From Verrucomicrobiaceae bacterium (GTDB lineage: Bacteria > Verrucomicrobiota > Verrucomicrobiia > Verrucomicrobiales > DEV007): DNA of 64,000 nt. Below are positions 35,919-45,053 of this stretch, piece after piece. Position 1 is the first letter of the stretch, and every line of letters begins with the position of its first letter. The notes below the pieces were generated by a model, which saw only the letters and a list, made by a program, of their open reading frames with translations, did not search any database and was not told the DNA's origin. Location: contig SHBV01000001.1 of assembly GCA_004211885.1 (NCBI GenBank), positions 1 through 64,000 of the forward strand, given 5' to 3'. Both the position numbers and the translations under genes were made by a program.

Positions 35919-37385
35919 CTATGAGAAAAGCTCATGCACGACTCTGGCATGACTTTCTTCGACGAGTCTGATGTCTCTCGAGCCGCTCCGAAACTTAAGT
36001 TCTTTATGATTGAGCCCAAACAAGTGAAGTATGGTGGCCAGCCAGTCGTAATGATTAACAATCCCATCGATTGCATGGTGGGAGAATTCGTCTGTTAAAC
36101 CGTGAGTGTATCCCTTACGAAATCCTCCACCAGCTACCCATTGACTGAAGCCGTAAGTGTTATGATCTCTGCCAACGGTATTCCTGTCACTTAGGCCGCT
36201 ACGAAATTGAATGACTGGGAGCCGACCCATCTCACCGCCCCAGTGGACGATTGTGCTATCAAGTAATCCTCTTTGCTTTAAGTCTTTAATTAGTGCAGTG
36301 GCTGGCTGATCAATTTCTCCGCACCGGTCTGGGAGGGCAGTCTTAATGGAGCCGTGATGATCCCAGTTCTGACCTGCACAAAAGATCTGGACGAACCGCA
36401 CGCCCCGCTCAACTAAGCGGCGAGCGATCAGGCACCGCGTTCCATAATCTGATGTTCTTTTATTATCGATACCGTACATGTCTTTAATTGCATCTGATTC
36501 ACCTGAGATATTGAACGCTTCTTTCGCTGCTTCCTGCATTCTTGCGGCCAAACCGTAGCTGGCTAGCCTTGCTTCAAGCTCAGTTTCATTGGGGTGATTT
36601 TGAAGGTGCATACGATTGAACTTTTCAAGAAAATCAAGCTGAGCCTTCTGAGGAACACCTTTGAGGTGAGGGGCAGCATTCAGGTTAAAGATTCTCGGAT
36701 CAGTGGGGCGGACCACAGTTCCTTGATAGATTGCTGGTAATTTTCCCTGGCTCCAGTTTTCACTTCCTTCTTGTGGCAGGCCTCTCGGATCGGTCAGAGC
36801 GACATAGGCCGGCAGATCCTGTGTTTCACTTCCGAGGGCCTTGAGGAGCCAACTGCCGAGAACTGGCCTTCCGTGCACCGGTTTTCCGGTAGTCAGAGCG
36901 AAATTAGATGGGACATGATTATTTGAACTGGTTCTCATGGACCGGATCAGTGTGATTTCGTCGGCTATTGTACCGAGATGAGGAAGGAGCTCTGAAATTT
37001 CCATGCCGCTTTGGCCGTGTCGACTGAACTTCCATCCTGGCCCCATGATTTCACGGCTAGCCTGTGCTGCATTATCAAATTTAAGGTGCCCTTGGAATTG
37101 TTGGCCATTAAGACGAACCAGTTCTGGCTTTGGATCGAATAGATCGATCTGGCTTGGTCCTCCGAGCATATACATAGAAATCATTGCCCGCGCTTTCGGA
37201 TTTGCTGGAGGTGTCTTTGGATTAAGATCGTGACTGGTTGGATTCAGTTCTGGTTTGAGGGGTCCTGTTTCTGCATTTTCAGCTAATAGCCCCTCATGTC
37301 CAAGGAGCCACGGGAAAGCAATGCTTCCCAGACTGAAAGAACTTTTTCTTAACCAGTGCCTTCGGCTGATGTATCGGGAATCCAT
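35919..37385 (-). CDS. DUF1501 family protein (Tat-exported)
   Basis: The 488-residue protein starts with a Tat signal (SRRHWLRKSSFSLGSIAFP) and has the DUF1501 alkaline-phosphatase-like fold: MYMLGGPSQIDLFDPKPEL near residue 72, LLPHLGTIADEITLIRSM, ARRLVERGVRFVQIFCAG near 305, and GGEMGRLPVIQ and GRDHNTYGFSQWVAGGGFRKG, which hold the likely metal ligands. The activity is not established; in PVC genomes these genes nearly always pair with a PSCyt-type cytochrome gene, as here, where that gene ends 8 bp upstream. The two are surely one operon. The complex is thought to act on complex carbohydrates, but this is unproven. Confidence 0.85.
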   Translation of the reverse strand: MDSRYISRRHWLRKSSFSLGSIAFPWLLGHEGLLAENAETGPLKPELNPTSHDLNPKTPPANPKARAMISMYMLGGPSQIDLFDPKPELVRLNGQQFQGHLKFDNAAQASREIMGPGWKFSRHGQSGMEISELLPHLGTIADEITLIRSMRTSSNNHVPSNFALTTGKPVHGRPVLGSWLLKALGSETQDLPAYVALTDPRGLPQEGSENWSQGKLPAIYQGTVVRPTDPRIFNLNAAPHLKGVPQKAQLDFLEKFNRMHLQNHPNETELEARLASYGLAARMQEAAKEAFNISGESDAIKDMYGIDNKRTSDYGTRCLIARRLVERGVRFVQIFCAGQNWDHHGSIKTALPDRCGEIDQPATALIKDLKQRGLLDSTIVHWGGEMGRLPVIQFRSGLSDRNTVGRDHNTYGFSQWVAGGGFRKGYTHGLTDEFSHHAIDGIVNHYDWLATILHLFGLNHKELKFRSGSRDIRLVEESHARVVHELFS

Positions 37386-37392
37386 GATTCTT

Positions 37393-39924
37393 TTAATCTA
37401 CAAATAAAAAACGGTTAGAAGCAAAGAGTGCCTGACAAAGAGATGCCATGGCTAAATGATCAGAATTCTTTGCAGCATTTTGTTTTGCTAATCTTTCAGA
37501 TTGGGCATGCAAGTAATCTATGCATGAATGGATTTCTTCTGGCGTTGGTTTTTTTGCAAAGAGCTTTATAAATAACAGATTCAGTTGCTGTGTAAGATCC
37601 GGTGATTCAGTCATTATGGATTTTGCCAATGCTTCCGAGATTTTAAGTGATTCATTGTCATTCATGAACCAGAGCGCTTGCGTTGCTACTGTCGTATGTT
37701 TTCTCTTGTTACAATTTGGTGTCATGACCGGTTGATCAAAAGTTGCTAAAATGTTTAAGGGAAGTCTTCTCTGGACTTGAACAAAAATACTGCGCCTTCC
37801 ATTTTCATTGCTCAGGACCGATTTTCCTTCATTATTTTTAGTGACGGGAATTGAAGGGCCTCCAATTGATGAGTCCAGTTTTCCGCTAATCATCAGTAAG
37901 GAGTCTCTGATGGATTCTGCTTCTAGTCTTTTCATATTGCTTCTACCAAACAGATGATTGTCAGGATCAATCTTTTCTATTTCCGATCTTCGGGTCGAGG
38001 ACTGTTTGTAGGTTTTTGATGACACAATAATTTTATGCAACCTTTTGAGATCCCACCCATGTATTACAAAGTCATTTGCGAGCCAGTCGAGCAGGTCTTG
38101 GTGGATAGGTTTTTCACCAGCAATACCAAAGTCCCCTCTGTTGCGAACAATGCCATTTCCGAAGTGATGCATCCAAATTCTGTTCACAAATACTCTGGCC
38201 GTCATTGGATGAGATCCATCAGTTAACTGCTTTGCATAGTTTAACCTTCTTCCTGTCGTTAATAATTGGTCATCATTTTCCGGAACTATAAGTTCCTTAC
38301 GATGTTGTTTAAGGGCGATTATTTCTGAAGGCTTGACTACTTCTTTGGGGCTTTCAGGGTTGCCTCTAAAAAAGATCCTGCTGACTGGCTGCAAGTTCTT
38401 AGATTCAATAGTTGCTCTGATCTGACTCAGTGGTGGTTTTTTATTACGAACCGCATCAATCTTTTTCTGTTCTTCCTTAAATTTTGCGAATGCTTTACCA
38501 TCATATTCCACGAGTAGTCCCACGATAAAATTTACAGGCTTTACCATTGGGTGTTTGAGTAGAAGAGCTTTTTGTTTTTCATTGCGGTTCTCCGGTTTTG
38601 TCAGCACCGCTTGCCGAGTAGCATCACGTTCTTCTTCAGGTACTGTCTCTAGTTTCAGTTCTTGTATTTTTTGGCAGTGAGCATTGCGCCTTGAAATCAG
38701 GTCATCTTCCAGTACTTTTGCTTCAGATTCTATTTTGGCACGCTCTTCCATTACTTCCTGATTCGTCACATCAATGAGCCTCGAGTTTGGGGTCTGCCAT
38801 TGTTTTAACGGAAAGGCCGGATCAAAAATTGCTCTGAAACTGTAATAATCATCAATGCTGATTGGGTCATATTTGTGATCATGGCATTGGGCACAGCCTA
38901 TGGTCAGGCCGAGCAGGCTTTGGCTAACAATCTTAAGAGTTTCGGCAATTGCATTATTACGCTCAGCCAGAGTATTATTTCTTTGTGTTGTGTCTGGTCC
39001 CATTCTAAGAAAACTCGTAGCTGAGAGAAATTCAAGGTGCTTAGAATTGTTCTTGTCAATCGAACCGTTGATCAGTTCGTCTCCGGCCAATTGTTCAACA
39101 ATGAATTGATCGATCGGCTTGTTTGCGTTGAATGAATTAATAACATAGTCTCTGTAACGCCACGCATGCGGCCTCTTCGCATCCTGAAGGCCTGCGCCTT
39201 CGGTCTCAGCAAATCCGGCCACATCTAGCCAGTGCCGGGCCCACCGAACTCCGTACTGCGGTGATGATAATAGTTCTTCAACTAGCCGATCATAGGCCCC
39301 ATCGCCTCCCTGAATGAAAATCTCTATTTGTTCTGGCGTTGGGGGGAGTCCAGTCAGGTCATAGCTGAGTCTTCGTATAAGTGTTTCTTTTTGTGCAGGT
39401 TCTGAAATATCCAGTCCATGTGATTGAAGTTTTGCGATAATAAATGAATCTATAGGATTGTTTTCTTCTGTGGGTGGATTAGTTCGTTTGATTGGTTGAA
39501 ATGCCCAGTGACTTAACTCTTCCTGAGTGTACCGAGCTTCTTCAACGTCTACCGGTTCGGGCCTAACCGTTTTGGACCCTTGTTCAATCCATTTTAAGAT
39601 CTTTTCTTTTTGTTTGGTAGAGAGTTTGTTTTCCCCTTTAGGCATTCTATCATTGGAAATATTTTTCCATAACAGACTCTGATCAGGCTTTTTTGGGTGC
39701 AAAGCCGATCCTGATTTGCCACCTTCAATCATTAACCGAACTAGGCGAAGATCCAGATCCCCCTTTTTAACATTATCTTCTCCATGACAATGGAAGCATG
39801 CCTCTTTTAGGATGGGCCTGATTTCTTTTTCGAAATAGATAAATTCTTCCTGTGCTTTTCCTAAGCACTTAAAGTTTAATGCTATTAAAAAAAACAAAAA
39901 TATTAGCTGCGAAGGCAACTGCAT
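37393..39924 (-). CDS. PSCyt1-PSCyt2 (DUF1549)-PSD1 (DUF1553) cytochrome protein
   Basis: The 843-residue protein uses the ATG at 39922-39924 (an upstream GTG at 39939 is less likely) and has a signal peptide. PSCyt1 follows near residue 40: FEKEIRPILKEACFHCHGED (haem CFHCH) and DRMPKGENKLS. DUF1549/PSCyt2 spans ~150-350, including WARHWLDVAGFAETEG and IGCAQCHDHKYDPIS (second CxxCH). The C-terminal PSD1/DUF1553 region includes GDFGIAGEKPIHQDLLDWLA and RLEAESIRDSLL. It forms a pair with the DUF1501 gene 7 bp downstream. The role is probably periplasmic oxidation or electron transfer in glycan use; the mechanism is unknown. Confidence 0.85.
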   Translation of the reverse strand: MQLPSQLIFLFFLIALNFKCLGKAQEEFIYFEKEIRPILKEACFHCHGEDNVKKGDLDLRLVRLMIEGGKSGSALHPKKPDQSLLWKNISNDRMPKGENKLSTKQKEKILKWIEQGSKTVRPEPVDVEEARYTQEELSHWAFQPIKRTNPPTEENNPIDSFIIAKLQSHGLDISEPAQKETLIRRLSYDLTGLPPTPEQIEIFIQGGDGAYDRLVEELLSSPQYGVRWARHWLDVAGFAETEGAGLQDAKRPHAWRYRDYVINSFNANKPIDQFIVEQLAGDELINGSIDKNNSKHLEFLSATSFLRMGPDTTQRNNTLAERNNAIAETLKIVSQSLLGLTIGCAQCHDHKYDPISIDDYYSFRAIFDPAFPLKQWQTPNSRLIDVTNQEVMEERAKIESEAKVLEDDLISRRNAHCQKIQELKLETVPEEERDATRQAVLTKPENRNEKQKALLLKHPMVKPVNFIVGLLVEYDGKAFAKFKEEQKKIDAVRNKKPPLSQIRATIESKNLQPVSRIFFRGNPESPKEVVKPSEIIALKQHRKELIVPENDDQLLTTGRRLNYAKQLTDGSHPMTARVFVNRIWMHHFGNGIVRNRGDFGIAGEKPIHQDLLDWLANDFVIHGWDLKRLHKIIVSSKTYKQSSTRRSEIEKIDPDNHLFGRSNMKRLEAESIRDSLLMISGKLDSSIGGPSIPVTKNNEGKSVLSNENGRRSIFVQVQRRLPLNILATFDQPVMTPNCNKRKHTTVATQALWFMNDNESLKISEALAKSIMTESPDLTQQLNLLFIKLFAKKPTPEEIHSCIDYLHAQSERLAKQNAAKNSDHLAMASLCQALFASNRFLFVD

Positions 39925-39967
39925 TACACTAACAAACACTCTGATCTCATTGTTGTCGATCTCATTT

Positions 39968-42900
39968 TCACTTCAGCTGCATAATCCAGGCCGTAACGTC
40001 TGCCACGTCTTGAGCACTGAGTGTGTGAGAGAAGTTGCTAGGCATACTTGAATTTTTAGCATCGCTTCTTTTCCTAATGTCTTTCGTGTTCACGGATATT
40101 TTTTGACCTGTTAGGAGATAAATTTTAACTGTCTGTTCTGTTTCTTCTTGGATCATCCCAAATAGTTTGCGGCCATCGTTCATTTCTAGGCTCGTTTGCT
40201 GAAATCCTTCAACGATGTATTCGTCAGGAAGAAGGATAGAGCGAATGATATATCCCGCGTCGCGCCGTTTGTTAATTCCATTCATGTCAGGTCCAATTGG
40301 AACACCTTTTCCTTTCACTTGATGACAGGCAAAGCAGGTGCCGCGTCCAAAGAAAATTTCTTCTCCGTGCTTGAGGTTGGCTTCGGTCATTGCATGAGTA
40401 GCCGCTGTTATGTTGGTCTTCCGGAGGCCTGTCTTGGTGAGGAAAACCTGATACATGGATTCGCCATCGGCCCCAGAAATCTTGTTGCCACCGAGCATCA
40501 CCTTACCGGCCTGAACCGTGCGACGATAGACTGGAAAGGATTCGCCGTTGCTCATGCGTACTGTCATAGAGGTTTGCTCCATGCCTGCCACGAGCGCTTT
40601 TGATGGAGTGGCGCGACCGTCATAGGCAAGATAGAGAGTAGCTGGCAAATTAATATCGAATTGAAGAAATTCTGGCTCTGTGTTGCTTTTGTCATCGTTA
40701 TGAGTGCGAAGGTGAGTGGCTCCAGCTAGCGGCTCGGGGATCTCTGTAAAGGTATAGTTACGATCGGCATAGACCAGAGTCCCTCGTTGCAGGCCGTCAA
40801 GTTGCGCTCGGTAGGAATCTGCTGAGCCTTTACCGCTGATGCCGCGCACGAAGAGGCGATCTTGCCATTCGGAGTTGCTGATCTTGTGAAGTTCTAATGT
40901 CTCAACTTCGGATATTCGGCTCCCATCCTTAAATACGGCTGCTTTAAGCGTTGCGCTCGTAGTCAACATTAATTCCTTATTAGCTTTGAGGGAGTTTTTG
41001 GTAGTGGGCTCAGAACCATCGAGAGTGTAGTGAATGTCTCCAGGATTTGCCGAATTGAACTGAATTTGAGTGGAATCACGGAAATGTTCTTCACTCGCGG
41101 ATACGGTCAGGATTTTTGATAGATCCCCTCCCTCAGCTAAGGCATTGCCAAGGAACTCGTCTGCCCGCTGCTGTAATTCACGATCCCCCTCTTCCATAAG
41201 GCCTAATGCAGCCATTCGGCGAATACCAAATCGCTCGTCTTTCAATAATTCGTAGCGTTTTTCTTTGAGCATTTGGCGTCGCATGACCTGCCAGTTGGTG
41301 TAATAGGTGACTCGTTCAGTTTCGTATGCAACGGCATCAAGAATGGCTTTACTTTTATTTCCCCAGCCTATCAGGTCAAGGGACCCCATTGCTGCCAATC
41401 TGATACGTGGTTCTTGATCTTCAAGCAGCTTGATTAGTAGTGGAGTAGCAGAGGTGACTTTGTTCTCGCCGATTATACGTGTGGCCTGTATTCGAATATT
41501 TAACTTATATAGTCTGTCTGCATTGTCCGTGGCTTTCTTTGTGATTGCCCATTGATCACTGGCAAGTTGCTCAATGTTACTTTTATGTTCATGGTTTCTA
41601 TCCTTACTTTTTTCAATATTACCCATTGCCCACATTGCCCAAGTCGCTTGGGTTTCGGTTAACATTCCAGACTTTATTACTCTGAGTAGGTCATTACTTG
41701 CACCAGGGCCTCGGCGTATGAGCTCGTCTTGTGAGTGAACCCGCCAGACGTGGACGTTGGATCCGAGATCCTCAATCAGTTCCGCGAAGCTCCAGTTCCC
41801 TATGTCCTTTTTTCGTTTCGCTGTATCCCATGCTGTTCGGGGAATGAGGGTTGACTCTTTATGAGTAAGTCGAAATACACGTCCCTGATATTTCGCGTTT
41901 TCCTCAGGCGTCCACTTTTTGTTTGGAACATACTCCGTCCCATAAACGGATCCCCAACCAGCAATGTATAGAGCACCATCGGGCCCGATCTCAATGTCTG
42001 TCGGGCGGAAAAGGGAACGACCCTTGGCTCCCTTGTAACCCAAGTCGCCTCCTAAGGTGGCACCACCGTCGACAATCTTCCGCTTTGTTTCCGAAGGCAC
42101 TTGTAATGCACCGACCCATTTGGGATTGTAGAGAAATATGCAGTTGTTGGTCCAGTCAGCAATTAGGTACTTGTTTTGGTATTTTTTAGGGAAGTGGTCT
42201 GAAGTATAAAAAGCTACTCCTGTACCTGAGCCGCTTACACTTGGAAATAAATCTGAGGATGGGGCAATGGCGATGTGCTTACCGATCCAATCGAACTTCC
42301 AGGGGTGGCGCATAGAGTAGTGGCCGTGACGAATTGGCATAAAAATTCTCTCTCCCGGACGGCCAGGATCATTATCAGTAGCTAACCAATTAAAGCCGCT
42401 ATCCATACACATATCCCATGGATTACGCATGCCTCGAGCGAAAAGCTCCAGGTCATGCCCACCCGGACGGCATCGAAAAATACCTCCTTCTTTTTCATCC
42501 TTGTTCATTGGGTGATAGCTTTTTGGGTAGGTGTCCCTAGTGTAGACCTTCGTCATCGGGTATTGAGTCTTGTCATCAGATTTGATGCCCTGCAGGTCAC
42601 GGATTGGCTTTGGCGCATTCGGCTTCACCCAGGTGTTACCCATGGTAAAGTAGAGCCAACCATCGGGGCCCCAGTTCAGCCCGTGCACACTGTGGCGAAG
42701 GTTGTTGAGACCGGTGTAGATGACCTGATACTCGTCGGCGACATCGTCCCCATCGGTATCGCGCAGCACAGTCAGTTCCGGGGCGTTGGCTACCCACAGT
42801 TCATTGCCTTTCCAAGCCATTGCCTGTACGCAGTTGAGCCCCTCGGCGAAAGTCTTCACTGTCTCGGCGACCCCGTCATCATCCGCATCGATGAGAATCT

Positions 42901-43159
42901 TGATATAATCAGTCGGTGAATCTTCCTTCGGGTGTCGGTACTGCGGGCCTGCTCCTACGTAAAGTCGCCCATTTCTATCAAAGCAGAGCGAAGAGGGATT
43001 GATAATGTGAGGCTCTTTCACAAAGAAGTTGATTTTGAAACCTTCTTCAACTTTGGGTAAAGCATCCTTATCTACCTGCGCATGCAAATATTGAAGGAAT
43101 AGGAGTGCTAGCAAAGACGCATTTATAATGCTTCTAAATATTCTCAAATGTATTGTCAT
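39968..43159 (-). CDS. Secreted propeller / HEAT / chitobiase-like / PVC cytochrome c protein
   Basis: A 1063-residue protein (ATG at 43157-43159) with a signal peptide ending near LHAQ. The propeller (~30-430) shows FDRNGRLYVGAGPQYR, GPDGWLYFTMGNTWV and GPDGALYIAGWGSVYG. HEAT-like repeats follow (~440-680). A chitobiase/hexosaminidase C-terminal-type domain (IHYTLDGSEPTTKNS, ~700-770) and a beta-rich segment precede the PVC haem domain: CFACH near 942-946, VPIGPDMNGI and a methionine ligand candidate in NSSMPSNFSH. The chitobiase-like insert distinguishes it from the three other propeller-cytochromes and suggests surface display. The gene stands between a DUF1553 gene and a cupin gene on the same strand. 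Confidence 0.85.
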   Translation of the reverse strand: MTIHLRIFRSIINASLLALLFLQYLHAQVDKDALPKVEEGFKINFFVKEPHIINPSSLCFDRNGRLYVGAGPQYRHPKEDSPTDYIKILIDADDDGVAETVKTFAEGLNCVQAMAWKGNELWVANAPELTVLRDTDGDDVADEYQVIYTGLNNLRHSVHGLNWGPDGWLYFTMGNTWVKPNAPKPIRDLQGIKSDDKTQYPMTKVYTRDTYPKSYHPMNKDEKEGGIFRCRPGGHDLELFARGMRNPWDMCMDSGFNWLATDNDPGRPGERIFMPIRHGHYSMRHPWKFDWIGKHIAIAPSSDLFPSVSGSGTGVAFYTSDHFPKKYQNKYLIADWTNNCIFLYNPKWVGALQVPSETKRKIVDGGATLGGDLGYKGAKGRSLFRPTDIEIGPDGALYIAGWGSVYGTEYVPNKKWTPEENAKYQGRVFRLTHKESTLIPRTAWDTAKRKKDIGNWSFAELIEDLGSNVHVWRVHSQDELIRRGPGASNDLLRVIKSGMLTETQATWAMWAMGNIEKSKDRNHEHKSNIEQLASDQWAITKKATDNADRLYKLNIRIQATRIIGENKVTSATPLLIKLLEDQEPRIRLAAMGSLDLIGWGNKSKAILDAVAYETERVTYYTNWQVMRRQMLKEKRYELLKDERFGIRRMAALGLMEEGDRELQQRADEFLGNALAEGGDLSKILTVSASEEHFRDSTQIQFNSANPGDIHYTLDGSEPTTKNSLKANKELMLTTSATLKAAVFKDGSRISEVETLELHKISNSEWQDRLFVRGISGKGSADSYRAQLDGLQRGTLVYADRNYTFTEIPEPLAGATHLRTHNDDKSNTEPEFLQFDINLPATLYLAYDGRATPSKALVAGMEQTSMTVRMSNGESFPVYRRTVQAGKVMLGGNKISGADGESMYQVFLTKTGLRKTNITAATHAMTEANLKHGEEIFFGRGTCFACHQVKGKGVPIGPDMNGINKRRDAGYIIRSILLPDEYIVEGFQQTSLEMNDGRKLFGMIQEETEQTVKIYLLTGQKISVNTKDIRKRSDAKNSSMPSNFSHTLSAQDVADVTAWIMQLK

Positions 43160-43206
43160 CAAATAATGTAACGGTCAGTTAATTTGGTTTTGTGAAAATT
43201 TTATTT

Positions 43207-43581
43207 TTATAAGTAGTAAATGTCCGAGTCATCAATGTCGGGAATTCCTATGACTAGGACCCTCATTTTCCCATTAGCACCATGGACGACACCGGGGGGA
43301 ATATGAATTATGGACCCCTTTTTCACATGCTCTTCCTTTCCATCCAGGCTAACAGTGCCTTGGCCCTCCAGAACATAATAGAGCTCGGTGGATTTTTTAT
43401 GGTAATGGAGCTTAGCACCATCAATGTCTACGGCATGCGCCCAAGCAGCAAGGCCTTCATCCTCGTGGCTTAGTAATCTGTATCGATGTCCACATGCACT
43501 TGTTTCTTTTACCGATTCGTCCTCGTCCCTGACAATCAAATTAAGAGGTTGGCTTTCCTGATTTTCTTTGTCCGTACTCAT
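43207..43581 (-). CDS. Small cupin-domain protein
   Basis: The 124-residue cytoplasmic protein is a single-domain RmlC-like cupin. Motif 1 is LHYHKKSTELYYVLEGQG (two His and a Glu as metal ligands) and motif 2 is GSIIHIPPGVVHGANG (third His). Such proteins are sugar isomerases, dioxygenases or sensors, and the sequence does not show which. It follows the DUF1501/PSD1 pair at 43636-47738 and precedes the propeller-cytochrome on the same strand with 47-54 bp gaps, so it may be part of the same transcript. No signal peptide is present, unlike its neighbours. Confidence 0.75.
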   Translation of the reverse strand: MSTDKENQESQPLNLIVRDEDESVKETSACGHRYRLLSHEDEGLAAWAHAVDIDGAKLHYHKKSTELYYVLEGQGTVSLDGKEEHVKKGSIIHIPPGVVHGANGKMRVLVIGIPDIDDSDIYYL

Positions 43582-43635
43582 AAGTGCATAGTTCGTGTGA
43601 GTACTGGCAACGCGAACTTTCTAGTCGATTAATGG

Positions 43636-45051
43636 TTAGGCGAGGATCTCACCGATCAGATTGCCGTGAACGTTAGTCAATCGCCGCTCAATGCCGTTAT
43701 GATAGAAAGTCAAATCTTCGTGATTCATTCCCAGTAAATGCATGACTGTGGCATGAAAATCGTGCCATGTCACGGGGTCCTCTGCGGTCTTCCATCCAAT
43801 CTCATCAGTGACTCCATGACTGATCCCCGGCTTGAGCCCTGCACCTGCCATCCATATTGAGAAACCTCCCTTGTTATGATCTCTTCCGGGGCCAACTTTG
43901 CCTTTATCTGACTGTGCGAATGGGGTCCTTCCGAACTCGGTCGTGAAGAGAACAAGTGTTTCATCGAGCATTCCCCGACGATCCAAATCCGCTAGAAGTG
44001 CCCCAATAGGTTTGTCAATTCTCGCAGCTTCCTGACCATGATTTTCTTTCACGTTCTCATGAGCGTCCCAGCTCGCTCTTGGATTTCCCCCTATTGGTCC
44101 TCCTGAAAAAATTTGTACAAACCGGACCCCCTGTTCCAGGAGCCTTCGGCCAAGAAGGCATCTTCTTCCACAGTCGTCCGTCGGTTCCTTTCCTATCCCA
44201 TACATTTCCTTGGTTTGTTCAGTCTCACCGCCAAGGTCCGTTACCTCTGGTACGGAGAGTTGCATTTTCGCTGCCAGTTCATAACTTCGGATTCTAGCTT
44301 CAAGTAGGTCATCTATTTGGGTATTATCCTGATGTTTCTTGTTCAGATGATTGAGTAATTCTCGCGACTGGAGTTCTTCATTGTCAGAAATTTCTCTTGC
44401 AGGGAAAAGGTCTCTGATTGGATTTTCTCCTTTTCCAAATCGGACCCCTTGGTACTGAGCAGGGAGGAAACCATTGGACCAGTTCGAGGCGCCCCCGTTA
44501 GGATCTCCTCGTCCATCAGGTAAAACGACATAGGACGGGAGCGATTCAGATTCTGCCCCTAGACCGTAGGATACCCAAGTGCCAACTGAAGGGTAACCGT
44601 TGAATTCGAAACCGCTGTTTTCAAAAAATAAGGCAGGAGTGTGGTTGGCTGACTGAGTTATCATCGAGCGGATGACAGTTATTTTGTCAGCTTGTTTTGC
44701 TATGTGCGGAAACATTTCAGAAACCATTAGACCACTCTTTCCTCTTGCTTTGAATTCCCAATCGGCTCTACGCAATGGCCCTACACGACCAAAAAATATG
44801 TCCGGTTTTTCGGAAAGTTGTGCTTCCTTACCATGATTTTTTGTTAGATGAGGCTTTGGATCAAAAGAATCGATATGGCTCATTCCACCTACCAAACAGA
44901 TATGGATGACTCTTTTGGCCTTGGCAGGATAATGAGTCACTAGGGAAGTGCCAGATGCCTGAGCTTGATCTTTCAGTAGGAGGTTAGTGAAAGCAGTGGC
45001 TCCTGTGCCCTGAATGCTCCAGTTAAGAAAATCTCGTCGGTTTGGATTCAT
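43636..45051 (-). CDS. DUF1501 family protein (second copy)
   Basis: The 471-residue protein has an N-terminal export signal (NRRDFLNWSIQGTGATAFTN) and the DUF1501 landmarks: ICLVGGMSHIDSFDPKPHL near residue 50, MFPHIAKQADKITVIRSM, GRRLLEQGVRFVQIFSGG near 305, TEFGRTPFAQSDKGKVGPGRDHNKGGFSIWMAGAG and a final WHDFHATVMHLLGMNHEDL. Compared with the copy at 35919 it belongs to a different subgroup: the C-terminal metal segment reads TTEFGRTPF rather than GGEMGRLPV. Its start follows the stop of the PSD1 gene by 2 bp, so the pair forms an operon. Function is unknown beyond its link with that protein. Confidence 0.85.
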   Translation of the reverse strand: MNPNRRDFLNWSIQGTGATAFTNLLLKDQAQASGTSLVTHYPAKAKRVIHICLVGGMSHIDSFDPKPHLTKNHGKEAQLSEKPDIFFGRVGPLRRADWEFKARGKSGLMVSEMFPHIAKQADKITVIRSMITQSANHTPALFFENSGFEFNGYPSVGTWVSYGLGAESESLPSYVVLPDGRGDPNGGASNWSNGFLPAQYQGVRFGKGENPIRDLFPAREISDNEELQSRELLNHLNKKHQDNTQIDDLLEARIRSYELAAKMQLSVPEVTDLGGETEQTKEMYGIGKEPTDDCGRRCLLGRRLLEQGVRFVQIFSGGPIGGNPRASWDAHENVKENHGQEAARIDKPIGALLADLDRRGMLDETLVLFTTEFGRTPFAQSDKGKVGPGRDHNKGGFSIWMAGAGLKPGISHGVTDEIGWKTAEDPVTWHDFHATVMHLLGMNHEDLTFYHNGIERRLTNVHGNLIGEILA

Positions 45052-45053
45052 GT